64,000 nt of DNA, from assembly GCA_963755815.1 (NCBI GenBank), contig CAVWLF010000005.1, positions 682,001 to 746,000 of the forward strand, written 5' to 3'. The notes below the pieces were generated by a model, which was given only the letters and a program-made list of their open reading frames with translations, was not told where the DNA came from and ran no database searches. This DNA is from Palsa-506 sp963755815. Its GTDB lineage: Bacteria > Actinomycetota > Actinomycetes > Streptosporangiales > Streptosporangiaceae. A program made the position numbers and the translations under genes. Below, one piece after another: positions 1-9,124 of this stretch. Each line of letters starts with the position of its first letter. The stretch's first letter is position 1.

Positions 1-1152
1 GCCCGGCTCGCGCTGGCCGCGGTGCTGCTGGCCCGCTTCGACGTGATCCTGCTCGACGAGCCCACCAACGACCTCGACCTCGGCGGCCTGGAACTGCTGG
101 AACGGCACCTCACCGGGCTGCGCGGCGGCCTCGTAGTGGTGTCCCACGACCGGTTCTTCCTGGACCGGGTAGCCAGCACGGTGATCCAGCTGGATCAGCA
201 CTCGCACCGGGCCATCCGTTATGGCGGCGGATTCACGGCCTATCAGGCCGAGCTTGAGCGCGACCGGGCGCACGCGAGGGAGGAATACGAGGCCTACGCG
301 GGCAAGCGCGACGAGCTGATCCAGCGCGCCCGCCGGCAGCGGGAATGGGCCCGCTCCGGGGAGCGGTCGGCGAACAGCCCGGCCGCCCGGCGGAAGGAGC
401 CGGACAAGAACATCCGGCATGCCCGGGCCGAGGGAGCACAGCAGACCGGCGCCGGGGCGGCCGCCGCCATCCGCGAGGCGGGCCGGCTGGAGGTGGTCGA
501 GGAGCCGCGCAAGGACTGGGAACTGCGGCTGCGCTTCGGGTCAGCGAAGCGCAGCGGCGATGTCGTGGCCGTGCTGGACGGCGCGGTCGTCGACCGGGGC
601 TCGTTCCGGCTGGGCCCGGTGGACCTGCAGCTGGCCTGGGCCGACCGGATGTCCGTGCGGGGCGCGAACGGCTCGGGCAAGACGACGCTGATCGAGGCGA
701 TCCTCGGCCGGGTGCCGCTGACCGCGGGCCGCAGGTCGCTCGGCCCGTCGGTGGTGATCGGCGAGATCGACCAGGCCCGGCGGACCTTCGATCCGGCCCG
801 CCCGCTGCTGGACGCGTTCTGCGCGCATACCGGGCAGAACCCGGGGGAGGCCAGGACGCTGCTGGCGAAGTTCGGCCTGGGGGCGGAGGACGTCCTGCGG
901 CCGGCCGGCTCGCTGTCACCGGGCGAGCGCACCCGCGCCGATCTCGCGCTGCTCGTCCGCGCCGAGGCGAACCTGCTGGTCCTCGATGAGCCCACCAATC
1001 ATCTCGACCTGGCCGCGATAGAGCAGCTGGAGCAGGCGCTGGAGCAATATGACGGGACCCTGCTGCTGGTGACGCACGACCGCCGGCTGCTGGAACGCAT
1101 TCCGGTAACGCGACAGATCACCGTGACCGATGGCAAGCTGAGCGAAAACTAA
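1..1152 (+). CDS. ABC-F family ATP-binding protein, 5' end outside window
   Basis: The frame is open from base 1, so the start and the first Walker A lie upstream. What remains is the end of the first ABC domain (Walker B LLDEPTNDLD), a charged inter-domain linker (about 95-175) rich in Arg/Glu, and a complete second ABC domain with Walker A GANGSGKTT, signature LSPGERTRA and Walker B LVLDEPTNHLD. There are no membrane segments, as expected for ABC-F proteins, which act on ribosomes (translation factors or antibiotic-resistance proteins) rather than as transporters. The sequence does not tell housekeeping from resistance roles. The stop is followed within 20 bases by the next gene on the same strand, so cotranscription is likely. 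Confidence 0.93.
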   Translation, partial: ARLALAAVLLARFDVILLDEPTNDLDLGGLELLERHLTGLRGGLVVVSHDRFFLDRVASTVIQLDQHSHRAIRYGGGFTAYQAELERDRAHAREEYEAYAGKRDELIQRARRQREWARSGERSANSPAARRKEPDKNIRHARAEGAQQTGAGAAAAIREAGRLEVVEEPRKDWELRLRFGSAKRSGDVVAVLDGAVVDRGSFRLGPVDLQLAWADRMSVRGANGSGKTTLIEAILGRVPLTAGRRSLGPSVVIGEIDQARRTFDPARPLLDAFCAHTGQNPGEARTLLAKFGLGAEDVLRPAGSLSPGERTRADLALLVRAEANLLVLDEPTNHLDLAAIEQLEQALEQYDGTLLLVTHDRRLLERIPVTRQITVTDGKLSEN

Positions 1153-1169
1153 GCGGAATGGGGGCCGGG

Positions 1170-2594
1170 ATGTCCAATGGAAATAGCTTGTCGTCGATCG
1201 AGCACATCGTGGTGCTGATGCTGGAGAATCGATCGTTCGATCACATGCTGGGATTTCTCTATACAGATCAGGGCAATGTATCACCAGCCGGGCAGCAATA
1301 CGCTGGCCTGACCGGAAGCGAATCCAACCCGGATTCTTCCGGGCAGCCGGTCACCGTCTTCCGGATTGAGCCCACCACCCCGAACGCCTACCTCATGCCC
1401 GGTGCCGATCCGGGCGAGGGCTACATGGCGGCCAATAGCCAGCTGTTCGGCAGCATCCACGGCCCGGCCAGCCCGTCAGACCCGCCGGCCATGCAGGGAT
1501 TCGTCAAGGACTTCGCCTACACCCTCGGCTGGGAGACCCCCGATAAGAGTTACGCGGTCGTGCCCGGCACGGTGGCCAGCGACATCATGGGCTGCTTCGC
1601 GCCGGACACGCTTCCGGTGCTGTCCGCGCTGGCCAAGGGCTACGCCGTCTGCGACCAGTGGTTCGCCTCGGCGCCGACCGAGACCATGCCGAACCGGGCG
1701 TTCGCCTGCTCGGCGACCAGCCAGGGGCACATGGACGACAAGACCAGGACGTTCACCTCGCCGAGCATCTTCGGCCTGCTGGGCCAGCACGGGATCAGCT
1801 GGGCGATCTACGGCTACGAGGCGGAGCCGCTGACGAAGTCGGATTTCACCGACATTCACTCGGCCCCGGCCAGCAACTTCGGCGAGTTCACCGGATTCCA
1901 GGCCGCCGCGGCGGCCGGGACGCTGCCCGCCTTCAGCTTCCTTGAGCCGAGCTGGAATTCGACCGGCAACAGCCAGCACCCGAACTACGACGTGGCCCGG
2001 GGCGAGCAGCTCATCCATGACGTCTATGCGGCGGTGCGCAGCGGGCCCGGCTGGGCGCAGACCCTGCTCGTGGTCACCTACGACGAGCATGGCGGCTGCT
2101 ACGACCACGTGCCGCCGCCCGCGGGGGCGGTGCCGCCCGACAACACGGCCGGCGAGTTCGGCTTTGACTTCAGCAGGTTCGGCGTGCGGGTCCCGACGGT
2201 CCTCATCTCGCCGCTGATCGCGCCGGGCACCGTCTACCGCGCGCCCGCGCCCGGCACCCCGTTCGATCACACGTCGGTGCTGAAGACGGTCGAGCAGCGC
2301 TGGGGCCTGCCGGCCCTCACCGCCCGGGATGCCGCCGCGCCGAGCGTGGCGAGCGTGCTGACTCTCGCCGCGCCGCGCAGCGACGACGTGCTGGCCGGGA
2401 TCACGGTGCCAGCCGCACTCGCGGCCACCCCGTCGGCCGGGCTTCCCTCGCACCTGCAGGAGGTCCAGGCCGACCTGATCTCCCGGCAGTACCCGGCCGG
2501 CCAGCACCCGGCCGCCGACGCGCTGCCGGCCAGCCACAGCGGCGCGGCCTACGAAAGCTATATCCGCACCTACGCGACGCCGCCGGAGTCCTGA
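1170..2594 (+). CDS. Phospholipase C-like phosphoesterase (PF04185 type)
   Basis: About 474 residues of the phosphoesterase family that includes bacterial non-haemolytic phospholipases C and acid phosphatases. The N-terminal metal/nucleophile motif ENRSFDHMLGF is clear. Later family motifs are TYDEHGGCYDHVPPP, ISPLIAPGTV and FDHTSVLKTVEQRWGL. These hydrolyse phosphodiester or phosphomonoester bonds of phospholipids or related substrates. There is no Sec or Tat signal peptide, unlike many relatives, so a cytoplasmic location is inferred. An ATG at 1158 is also possible, but the G-rich stretch before 1170 is the better ribosome site. It sits 17 bases after the ABC-F gene. The substrate is not predictable. 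Confidence 0.9.
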   Translation: MSNGNSLSSIEHIVVLMLENRSFDHMLGFLYTDQGNVSPAGQQYAGLTGSESNPDSSGQPVTVFRIEPTTPNAYLMPGADPGEGYMAANSQLFGSIHGPASPSDPPAMQGFVKDFAYTLGWETPDKSYAVVPGTVASDIMGCFAPDTLPVLSALAKGYAVCDQWFASAPTETMPNRAFACSATSQGHMDDKTRTFTSPSIFGLLGQHGISWAIYGYEAEPLTKSDFTDIHSAPASNFGEFTGFQAAAAAGTLPAFSFLEPSWNSTGNSQHPNYDVARGEQLIHDVYAAVRSGPGWAQTLLVVTYDEHGGCYDHVPPPAGAVPPDNTAGEFGFDFSRFGVRVPTVLISPLIAPGTVYRAPAPGTPFDHTSVLKTVEQRWGLPALTARDAAAPSVASVLTLAAPRSDDVLAGITVPAALAATPSAGLPSHLQEVQADLISRQYPAGQHPAADALPASHSGAAYESYIRTYATPPES

Positions 2595-2730
2595 ACCTTT
2601 CCGGTCGCGGGGCCGTTCCGACGATGACGGCACTAGCGGCGGGCCGCGTCACGGCGGCCCGCTCAGGGCCGCTGCGGCGCCGCGGCTCATGCGGCGCCAC
2701 GGCCCGGGCCGGAGAGAAGAGGCAGTCAGT

Positions 2731-2922
2731 ATGAAGTGGGGCCTGCTGGTCGGCGTGGGCGCGCTGATCGCGCTCGCGGGAATCGTCTTCACGCTGCAGG
2801 GCGTGGGCGCCATCGGCGGAAGCGCCATGTCCGGCGACACCTTCTGGGCCGTGGCCGGCCCGGTCATCGTGCTGGCCGGGCTGATTCTGGCCGTGGTCGG
2901 CCTGCGCCGCCGCTCCGCCTGA
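2731..2922 (+). CDS. Small two-helix membrane protein, conserved type
   Basis: A 63-residue protein with two hydrophobic helices (about 4-22 and 38-58) separated by a short loop containing GAIGGSAMSGDTFW, and a C-terminal RRR positive end. Small actinobacterial membrane proteins with a LQG...GGS.MSG loop are common and uncharacterised. The start at 2731 is chosen because GGAGAGAAGAGG lies just upstream; a longer reading from 2689 would add unlike, Arg-rich residues. It is followed by the convergent rlmB gene. No function can be assigned. Confidence 0.7.
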   Translation: MKWGLLVGVGALIALAGIVFTLQGVGAIGGSAMSGDTFWAVAGPVIVLAGLILAVVGLRRRSA

Positions 2923-3012
2923 CCATCTCGCGCGGCATTCCCGGTGAGCACGGAAATAAACGCCGGAACCGGCTGACGTCCGTGATCATGGACCGGCACG
3001 GCCTGCGCCGGG

Positions 3013-4032
3013 TCAGGAAGCGGCAGCGTCCCGCAGCCGGGCGACCTCGTACAGCGCGATGGCCGCCGCGACGCCCGCGTTCAGGGACTCGGCGGCCCCG
3101 CGGATCGGAATCCGGGCCACCGCATCGCAGTGCTCCGTGACCAGCCTGGACAGGCCCTTGCCCTCCGAGCCGACCACGAGCACCAGCGGCCCGTCGGCGA
3201 GATCGAGCTGATCAATGGGCGTCTCCGCGGCGGCGTCGAGCCCGACCACGAACAGCCCGGCCTCCTGGTAGCCGGCCAGCGTCCGGACCAGGTTCGGGGC
3301 CTGCGCGACCGGCACCCGGGCCAGGGTGCCCGCCGATGCCTTCCAGGCGCCGGCCGTCACCCCCGCTGACCTGCGGACCGGGACCAGCACCCCGTGCCCG
3401 CCGAACGCGGCCGCCGACCTGACGATCGCACCCAGGTTCCTCGGGTCGGTGACGCCGTCCAGGGCCACGATGAGTGGCGGCTGCCCGGCGTCATGGGCGC
3501 GGGCGATCAGGTCATCGGGGTGGGCGTAAGAGTAGGGCCGGACCCGGAGCACGAGTCCCTGGTGGATGGCGCCGCCGGTGAGCCGGTCCAGCTCGGCCCG
3601 GCCGGCCTCGACCACCGGGATACCCTTGCCCGCGGCCAGCGAGATGGCCTCGCTGATCCGCTGGTCGGCGTCCAGCCGGGGGCCGACGTGCAGCGCGATC
3701 ACCGGCACCGTCGCGCGCAGCGACTCGAGCACCGCGTTCCGCCCGGCGACCACCTCCACCGCGCTGCCCGCGCCGCGTACCTTGCTCACCCCGCGGCCGG
3801 CTGGCTTCGGTGCTGGCTGATCGGCGCGTGCCTCGTTTCTGCTCGCTGCGGGACCGGCCGCCGCGGTCGCGCGCCGCTGGGCCGGGTGACCGGGCCGCAT
3901 ATGCGCAGGCGGGGTCGGTCCCTTGCCGGCCAGCTTGTGCTTGCCGTAGCCGCCGGTGCCCGGCCGGGGCTTGCCCGACTTCGCCCGCCCGCCCGGGCCG
4001 GGCCGGGACTGGCCGCCGCCGCGCCCGGTCAC
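3013..4032 (-). CDS. rlmB: 23S rRNA 2'-O-methyltransferase RlmB (TrmH/SpoU family)
   Basis: Predicted SPOUT methyltransferase that methylates the ribose of a conserved G in 23S rRNA using S-adenosylmethionine. A basic, Gly/Pro-rich disordered N-terminus (about 90 residues) precedes a substrate-binding domain (AGRNAVLESL) and the knotted SpoU domain with DPRNLGAIVRSAAAFG, LVVGSEGKGLS and AESLNAGVAAAIALYE. The GTG at 4032 is preferred because GGGAG lies 8 bases upstream and it gives a 4-base GTGA overlap with the cysS stop. An ATG at 4047 would add five residues. Overlap with cysS is the usual actinobacterial arrangement and implies translational coupling. Confidence 0.92.
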   Translation of the reverse strand: MTGRGGGQSRPGPGGRAKSGKPRPGTGGYGKHKLAGKGPTPPAHMRPGHPAQRRATAAAGPAASRNEARADQPAPKPAGRGVSKVRGAGSAVEVVAGRNAVLESLRATVPVIALHVGPRLDADQRISEAISLAAGKGIPVVEAGRAELDRLTGGAIHQGLVLRVRPYSYAHPDDLIARAHDAGQPPLIVALDGVTDPRNLGAIVRSAAAFGGHGVLVPVRRSAGVTAGAWKASAGTLARVPVAQAPNLVRTLAGYQEAGLFVVGLDAAAETPIDQLDLADGPLVLVVGSEGKGLSRLVTEHCDAVARIPIRGAAESLNAGVAAAIALYEVARLRDAAAS

Positions 4033-5417
4033 CGGCTGAGCTCCCATCGCGGTCCGCCGGCGGTGTCCTCGATAACGATGCCAGCGGCCAGCAGCCGGTC
4101 CCTGATCGCGTCGGCGGCCGCGAAGTCCTTGCGCTCCCGCGCGGCCTGCCGCTGCTCAAGCGCCATCCCGGCCAGCGCGTCGACCACGGCCCGCAGGCTG
4201 TCACCCCCGCTGGCCGACCACGGGGCGGCCAGCGGGTCAAGCCCGAGTACGGCGAGCATGGCCCTGACCTCCGCGAGGTGCTTGGCGGCCCCGGCCGCGT
4301 CGCCGGCCGCCAGCGCGCTGTTGCCGTCCGTGACGGCCTCGTGCACGGCGGCGAGCGCCAGCGGAACCCCCAGGTCGTCGTCGAGCGCCGCGGTGAAAGG
4401 CGCGGGAAGCGCCGCGGCTTCCAGCGCGGTGGTGGCCTCGGTGGCGCGGCTGACGAAGCCCTCGATCCGCCGGTACGCGGTGACGGCCTCGGCCAGCGCC
4501 GCCGCCGAATACTCGATCTCCGAGCGGTAATGCGCCTGGCCCAGGTAGTACCGCAGCTCGGCCGGCCTGACCTTGGTGATCATGGCGTCCACGAGCAGCG
4601 AGTTGCCGAGCGACTTGCTCATCTTCTCGCCGGCCACCCCGACCAGGCCGTTGTGCATCCAGTACCGGGCGAACCCGTCCCCGGCGGCATGCGACTGCGC
4701 GAGCTCGTTCTCATGGTGGGGAAATACCAGGTCCAGGCCGCCACCGTGGATGTCGAAGGTGGCACCGAGGTACTTGGTCGCCATCGCGGAGCATTCCAGG
4801 TGCCAGCCCGGGCGGCCCGGTCCCCAGGGTGTCTCCCAGGCCGGCTCCCCCGGCTTGGCGCCCTTCCACAGCGCGAAGTCCCGCGGGTCCCGCTTCAGGG
4901 CGTCGGCCTCGGTGTCCGCGGCGGGGCGCATGTACTCCAGGCGCTGGCCGGACAGGCAGCCGTAATCCGGCGCTGAGCGGACGTCGAAGTAGACGTCCCC
5001 GCCTGCCGCGTAGGCATGATCGCGCTCGATCAGCCGCCGCATCAGCACGATCATCTCCGGCACGTGCCCGGTGGCCCGGGGCTCGACGTCCGGCGGCAGG
5101 CAGCCGAGCGCGTCGTAGGCGCGGGTGAACGCGCGCTGGTTGCGCTCCGCCACCGCCCACCACGCCGTGCCCTGCTGCTCGGCCACCCGCAGGATCTTGT
5201 CGTCGATGTCGGTCACGTTCCGGCAGAACGTCACCTCGTAGCCGCTGGCCCGCAGCCAGCGGACGAGTATGTCGAAGTTGACGCCCGACCTGATGTGGCC
5301 GATGTGCGGGGGTGCCTGGACCGTGGCACCGCACAGGTACAGCGTGGCTTTCCCCGGCGTGACCGGGACGAAGTCACGAATGCTGCGCGTGGCCGTGTCG
5401 TAAATGCGGAGCGTCAC
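4029..5417 (-). CDS. cysS: Cysteinyl-tRNA synthetase CysS
   Basis: 462-residue class I aminoacyl-tRNA synthetase charging tRNA-Cys. The HIGH-type motif appears as PPHIGHIRSG near residue 35 and the KMSKS loop as GEKMSKSLGN near 265. Zinc ligands are consistent with Cys in LYLCGA (near 29), Cys in HLECSA and the HHENE motif (about 235-240). Length matches the family. The start is GTG (5417). It follows the PPOX gene by 32 bases and overlaps rlmB. This is the aminoacyl-tRNA synthetase and not MshC, because the genomic setting with rlmB, ispF and carD is the cysS setting and the C-terminal anticodon-binding helical region is present. Confidence 0.95.
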   Translation of the reverse strand: MTLRIYDTATRSIRDFVPVTPGKATLYLCGATVQAPPHIGHIRSGVNFDILVRWLRASGYEVTFCRNVTDIDDKILRVAEQQGTAWWAVAERNQRAFTRAYDALGCLPPDVEPRATGHVPEMIVLMRRLIERDHAYAAGGDVYFDVRSAPDYGCLSGQRLEYMRPAADTEADALKRDPRDFALWKGAKPGEPAWETPWGPGRPGWHLECSAMATKYLGATFDIHGGGLDLVFPHHENELAQSHAAGDGFARYWMHNGLVGVAGEKMSKSLGNSLLVDAMITKVRPAELRYYLGQAHYRSEIEYSAAALAEAVTAYRRIEGFVSRATEATTALEAAALPAPFTAALDDDLGVPLALAAVHEAVTDGNSALAAGDAAGAAKHLAEVRAMLAVLGLDPLAAPWSASGGDSLRAVVDALAGMALEQRQAARERKDFAAADAIRDRLLAAGIVIEDTAGGPRWELSR

Positions 5418-5449
5418 GCTGCACAGGCTACGGGATAACCGCCAGTCGG

Positions 5450-5836
5450 TTAGTCGTAGCTGACGACGTGCTCTGGCCGTACCCGCACGATGACCCGCCG
5501 CTCGCCGGGCCGGTCGCCGAACGGCTCGCCGGTGTACTTCTGCGACAATTCCTCGATCAGTTCGGCCGCCGGGTCGTCGGTGATCTCGGCCATTCCCCGG
5601 ATCTCGGTGTAGCTATACGGGTCCGCCGCGTCGACGACCAGCACGCTCAGCCGCGGGTCCCTGATCATGTTCGCGTACTTGCGCCGCCCCTTGATGGTCG
5701 AGAACAGCACGTCATCGCCATCGCGGCGCACCCACACCACGCTGGTCTGCGGCTGGCCGTCCGGCTGGAGCGTCGCCACGGTGGCGAAGTTCCTGCCGTC
5801 GAGCATTTCGCGGGCCCGCTGCGGTAGCGGCGGCAT
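5450..5836 (-). CDS. PPOX-class (F420-dependent type) oxidoreductase
   Basis: 128-residue split-barrel flavin-fold protein: ATVATLQPDGQPQTSVVW at the N-terminus, then KGRRKYANMIRDPRLSVLV, both typical of actinobacterial PPOX-class F420-dependent enzymes of the pyridoxamine 5'-phosphate oxidase superfamily. Such proteins bind F420, FMN or heme and act as cytoplasmic dimers; the natural substrate cannot be read from the sequence. A strong GAGGAGG ribosome site precedes the ATG. It begins 20 bases after the homogentisate dioxygenase stop, so the two are probably one transcript, although no shared pathway is evident. Confidence 0.85.
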   Translation of the reverse strand: MPPLPQRAREMLDGRNFATVATLQPDGQPQTSVVWVRRDGDDVLFSTIKGRRKYANMIRDPRLSVLVVDAADPYSYTEIRGMAEITDDPAAELIEELSQKYTGEPFGDRPGERRVIVRVRPEHVVSYD

Positions 5837-5856
5837 AGGTCCTCCTCGGAACTTGG

Positions 5857-7101
5857 TCAGCTGCGGGCGGCCCGGCCCCAGCTCCAGGCATACTCCGGGT
5901 CCTCGGCCGGCTCGCAGGCCGGGCCGAGCAGCAACGGCCGGAACGTATCGATCATGACAGCTGTCTCGTCGGTGGTGGCCTTGCCCTCGTCCAGTCCGCG
6001 GATCGCCGCCTCGACCGCGCCGGGCTGCGGGCCGTGGGTGAATCCCGACGGATGCAGGGTGATCGAGCCGATGCCGACCCCGGAGCCCTTACGGGCCGTG
6101 TAGTCGCCGCCGACGTAGAACATCATCTCGTCCGAGTCGACATTGTGATGGTTGTACGGGATCGGCACGGCCTCGGCGTCGAAGTCCAGCGGACGCGGGC
6201 AGAACGAGCAGATCACGAAGTTCGGTCCCTCGAACGTCTGGTGCACGGGCGGCGGGGCGTGCGTGCGCTTCACGATCGGCTCGAAGTCCGCGATGTTGAA
6301 CGCGTACGGGTAGAGGCAGCCATCCCATCCGACTACGTCGAACGGGTGGTAAGAGTAGGTCAGGCGGGTCAGGCCGCCGCGGTTCCGCACGGTCACCGGC
6401 ACGTCCTCGCCGTCGGCCAGCAGCGGGCCGTCCGGGCCGCGCAGGTCCCGCTCGGAGTACGGGGCGTGCTCAAGGAACTGGCCGTACTGGGAGAGGTAGC
6501 GGCGGGGCGGCCGGATGTGCCCGCGTGCCTCGATAACGAGGGCCTCGGCATAGGTCGGGGTGCCGCCGCCCGCGTCACTGCCGCCGGCGTTACCGCCGCC
6601 CGTGCTACTGGCGACTGAGGGGATCCACTGGTGAATGGTTCCCCTGGGCACGATCACGTAGTCGCCAGCGCGGGCATCGATCGAGCCGTAGACGGACTCG
6701 AACCGGGCCGAGCCGGCTCGCAGGTAAATGGCCTCGTCGCCGGTCGAATTGCGGTAGAGGCCCGATGCGGAATCAGCGGCCGCGAAGGATATCCGGACAT
6801 CATCGTTGGCCATCAGCAGCTGCCTGCCGAGCACGAGATCGCCGCCCCTGGGCAGGTCAGCGGTACGGAAATGACGCGGCAGGAGCGGATGGTTGGGGGA
6901 GATCGCGGCCTCCGCGGCAGCGTCCGCCAGGCCCTCGCTCTTCACGATCGCGGTCGGCGGATGCACGTGGTAGAGCAGCGAAGCATCGGAAACGAAGCCT
7001 TCCTCCCCCATCAGCTCCTCGGCATACAGGCCTCCGTCGGGCCGGCGGAAACGCACATGGCGCTTTCTGGGAATCTCCCCGGTAACCCGGTAATACGGCA
7101 T
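5857..7101 (-). CDS. hmgA: Homogentisate 1,2-dioxygenase
   Basis: 414-residue cupin-fold Fe(II) dioxygenase opening the homogentisate ring to maleylacetoacetate in tyrosine and phenylalanine breakdown. Recognisable parts are the N-terminal MPYYRVTGEIPRKRH, the cupin segment GDYVIVPRGTIHQW, and the C-terminal iron-site region HHNVDSDEMMFY followed by HPSGFTHGPQPG, which supplies the His/Glu/His ligands. A Gly/Ser insert near residue 168 (SSTGGGNAGG) looks like a flexible loop. AAGGAG lies six bases before the ATG. No maleylacetoacetate isomerase or fumarylacetoacetase gene is in the window, so the pathway genes are elsewhere. It lies between cysS and ispF, which are normally closer together. 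Confidence 0.9.
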   Translation of the reverse strand: MPYYRVTGEIPRKRHVRFRRPDGGLYAEELMGEEGFVSDASLLYHVHPPTAIVKSEGLADAAAEAAISPNHPLLPRHFRTADLPRGGDLVLGRQLLMANDDVRISFAAADSASGLYRNSTGDEAIYLRAGSARFESVYGSIDARAGDYVIVPRGTIHQWIPSVASSTGGGNAGGSDAGGGTPTYAEALVIEARGHIRPPRRYLSQYGQFLEHAPYSERDLRGPDGPLLADGEDVPVTVRNRGGLTRLTYSYHPFDVVGWDGCLYPYAFNIADFEPIVKRTHAPPPVHQTFEGPNFVICSFCPRPLDFDAEAVPIPYNHHNVDSDEMMFYVGGDYTARKGSGVGIGSITLHPSGFTHGPQPGAVEAAIRGLDEGKATTDETAVMIDTFRPLLLGPACEPAEDPEYAWSWGRAARS

Positions 7102-7347
7102 ATCGTCTCCTTAACGCTGAGATAGCGAGGATGCGTGCAGCCTGCTGGCGCTTGCCATTCGCGCTCCCGTTCCTCCCGGGGGATTCCGGCGGATTACCAC
7201 GGCTGACCGGAGCACGGCGACCACCTGGCACTGGACGGCACGGCAGCCGCCTCGTGCCCACCCGGCGCGCCCACTGGCCGCTCCCGTTTCCGACTATAAG
7301 GTGACGGAGTACGAAACAGCATCGCGCCAGGAAGGAACTGCGCCTCG
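7102..7347 (+). promoter_or_regulatory. Divergent intergenic region hmgA / DUF2637 gene
   Basis: A 246-base region between divergent starts, expected to hold both promoters. A TATAAG hexamer at 7295-7300 is a plausible -10 box for the plus-strand gene (about 48 bases before its ATG), without a convincing -35. AGGAAGG at 7328-7334 is the ribosome site of that gene. I see no clear operator palindrome. Confidence 0.35.
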
Positions 7348-9086
7348 ATGAATGACCAATCCCTTGCGCGCGCATCCCGTCTCGCGGAGACTCAGCGCGC
7401 CCTGCGGTTCCTCGCGCTGGCGGCCGTGATCGTTGGCGTCCTGGTGCTGGCCGCCGCCGCGTTCGTGCTCTCCTACCCGGGGATCCACGCGATTGCACTA
7501 GCCGCGGGCGTTTCCTCCATGCTCGCCCGGCTATATCCGCTCATCTTCGACGCGATGCTGGTCGTGGCCTCGGCCGCGATCCTATCCCTGCGCGGTGCCG
7601 GCCTGGCGACGCGATGCTATGCATGGTTCACCCTGCTCTTGCTGATCTGCGCGGCGGCCGCCGCGGACGCACTGCACGCAACGGGCACCAGCCTGCCGCA
7701 CCGGGCTGCGGCGGCGACGGTGGCGATCATCCCGTGGGTGCTGCTACTGCTCGGCTTTGGCCTGCTGCTGGCCATGCTGAGGAACGCCCGGCTGCGCCGC
7801 GCGCGTGCCGCCGAGGCGCGCGCTAACGCGGCACCTCCGGCCGAACGGCCGCCCGCCGTGGCTCGGGTACCCGAGCCCGCCCCGGAGCCGGCGCCCCCAG
7901 CCGAGCCCGCCGCAACCGAGCCCGCGCCCGCAGTCAGGGCCGCGGCCGCAACCGACGCCGCCGCCCTCGGTGTGGCCGCGGCCGCAACCGAGGCCGGGCC
8001 TATAGCCGAGCCCGCCGCCGCAACCGAGCCCGCAGCCATAACCGAGCCCGAGCCCCCAGCGGAGCCCGCCGCCACCGCAGTGGAGCCCGCGGTCGCAACC
8101 GAGCCCGAGTCCTCAGCCGAGCCCGCCGCCGCCACCGCAACCGAGGCCGCCGCCATCGGCGCAACCGCGACCGCCGCCACCGAGCCCCCGGCCGAGCCCG
8201 CCACCGCGACCGAGCCCCCAGCCGAGGCCACCGCAACTGAGCCCCCGGCCGAGCCCGCCACCGAGGCGGCCGCCGCAACCGAGCCCGAGCCCCCGGCCGA
8301 GCCCGCCGCCGCAACCGAGGCCGCCGCGCCGAGCCCGCCGCCGCAACCGAGCCCGAGGCCAAGGTGCCAGCTGAGCCCGAGGCCGAGTCGCCGGCTGAGC
8401 CCGCCGCCGCCACCGACCCAGCGCCGCTAGCCGAGACCGGGTCCTCAGCCTCAACCCTGACCGAGTCCGCAGCCGCAACCCTGACCGAGCCCGAGCCTGG
8501 AACCGAGCCGACGGCCCTCGCTACGCCCGAGCCGGCCGCCGCAGCCGAGCCGGCCGCCGCGGCCGAGCCCGGGCCGGCCCCATGGACCGGCGCGGGCGAG
8601 CCGGGCCACTCCGCTGAGCAGGCTGACGGCCATGCCCCGGAACTCGCACTTGACGCCGAGCCCGGTCATGACGACCCCACCAGCGACGAGGCTCACTTTG
8701 CGGTCGATCCGCCGATCTGGGTGCCCCGCGCCCGTGAGCCCGAACTGCTGGCCACCGGCAGGCAGAATGCCCCCGAGTACCCGGCGCCGATCATGTCATC
8801 GGCCCCTACTATCGCTGACGCCATTCCCGCCGCCGCTGACGCCATTCCCGGCCAACCTGCCGAGCCGGTGCCGGACGGCGATGCCGGCGGTCAGCTCGAC
8901 CCCATGACCGAAGGTGAGCTAAACCCCGATGCCGGAGCGGGACTTAACGGCGATGCTGGCGCTGAGCACGCGCCCGCGGCCGGGCCGGCCGGCGGGCCCG
9001 GGACGGAAGGCGAGCCTGCGCCGGACATGACGCCGGTTGCTCCGTTCGAGCGGATGTGGAGTTCGCCGACGCCGCCCGACGCGTAA
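7348..9086 (+). CDS. DUF2637-like membrane protein with Ala/Glu/Pro repeat tail, frameshifted near 8325
   Basis: The N-terminal 160 residues form four hydrophobic helices in the pattern of DUF2637 proteins of actinobacterial mobile or sporulation-related contexts. A cytoplasmic tail of AEP-type repeats (EPAAATEPE and variants, about 300 residues) and a more complex C-terminal part (HFAVDPPIWVPRAREPELLATG) follow. The reading frame breaks once: from about 8321-8332 the repeat continues only after losing one base, and the shifted frame runs to 9086. The short-frame product would end at 8430 in an odd Pro/Arg tail. This is either phase-variable slippage in a 12-base repeat, a real mutation, or a sequencing error. 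Function unknown. Confidence 0.65.
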
Positions 9087-9124
9087 GCGGCGGTTCAGCC
9101 CGGCCGCTGGTGCCGCCGTCCGGG

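Noticed and set aside
233..998. Long minus-strand open frames opposite the ABC-F gene
   Set aside because: They are Arg/Pro/Ser-rich shadows of the GC-biased plus-strand gene without any domain; the same holds for most opposite-strand frames in the window.
3394..4976. Long plus-strand frames over rlmB and cysS
   Set aside because: Low-complexity Arg/Ala/Gly composition and complete overlap with two well-recognised genes.
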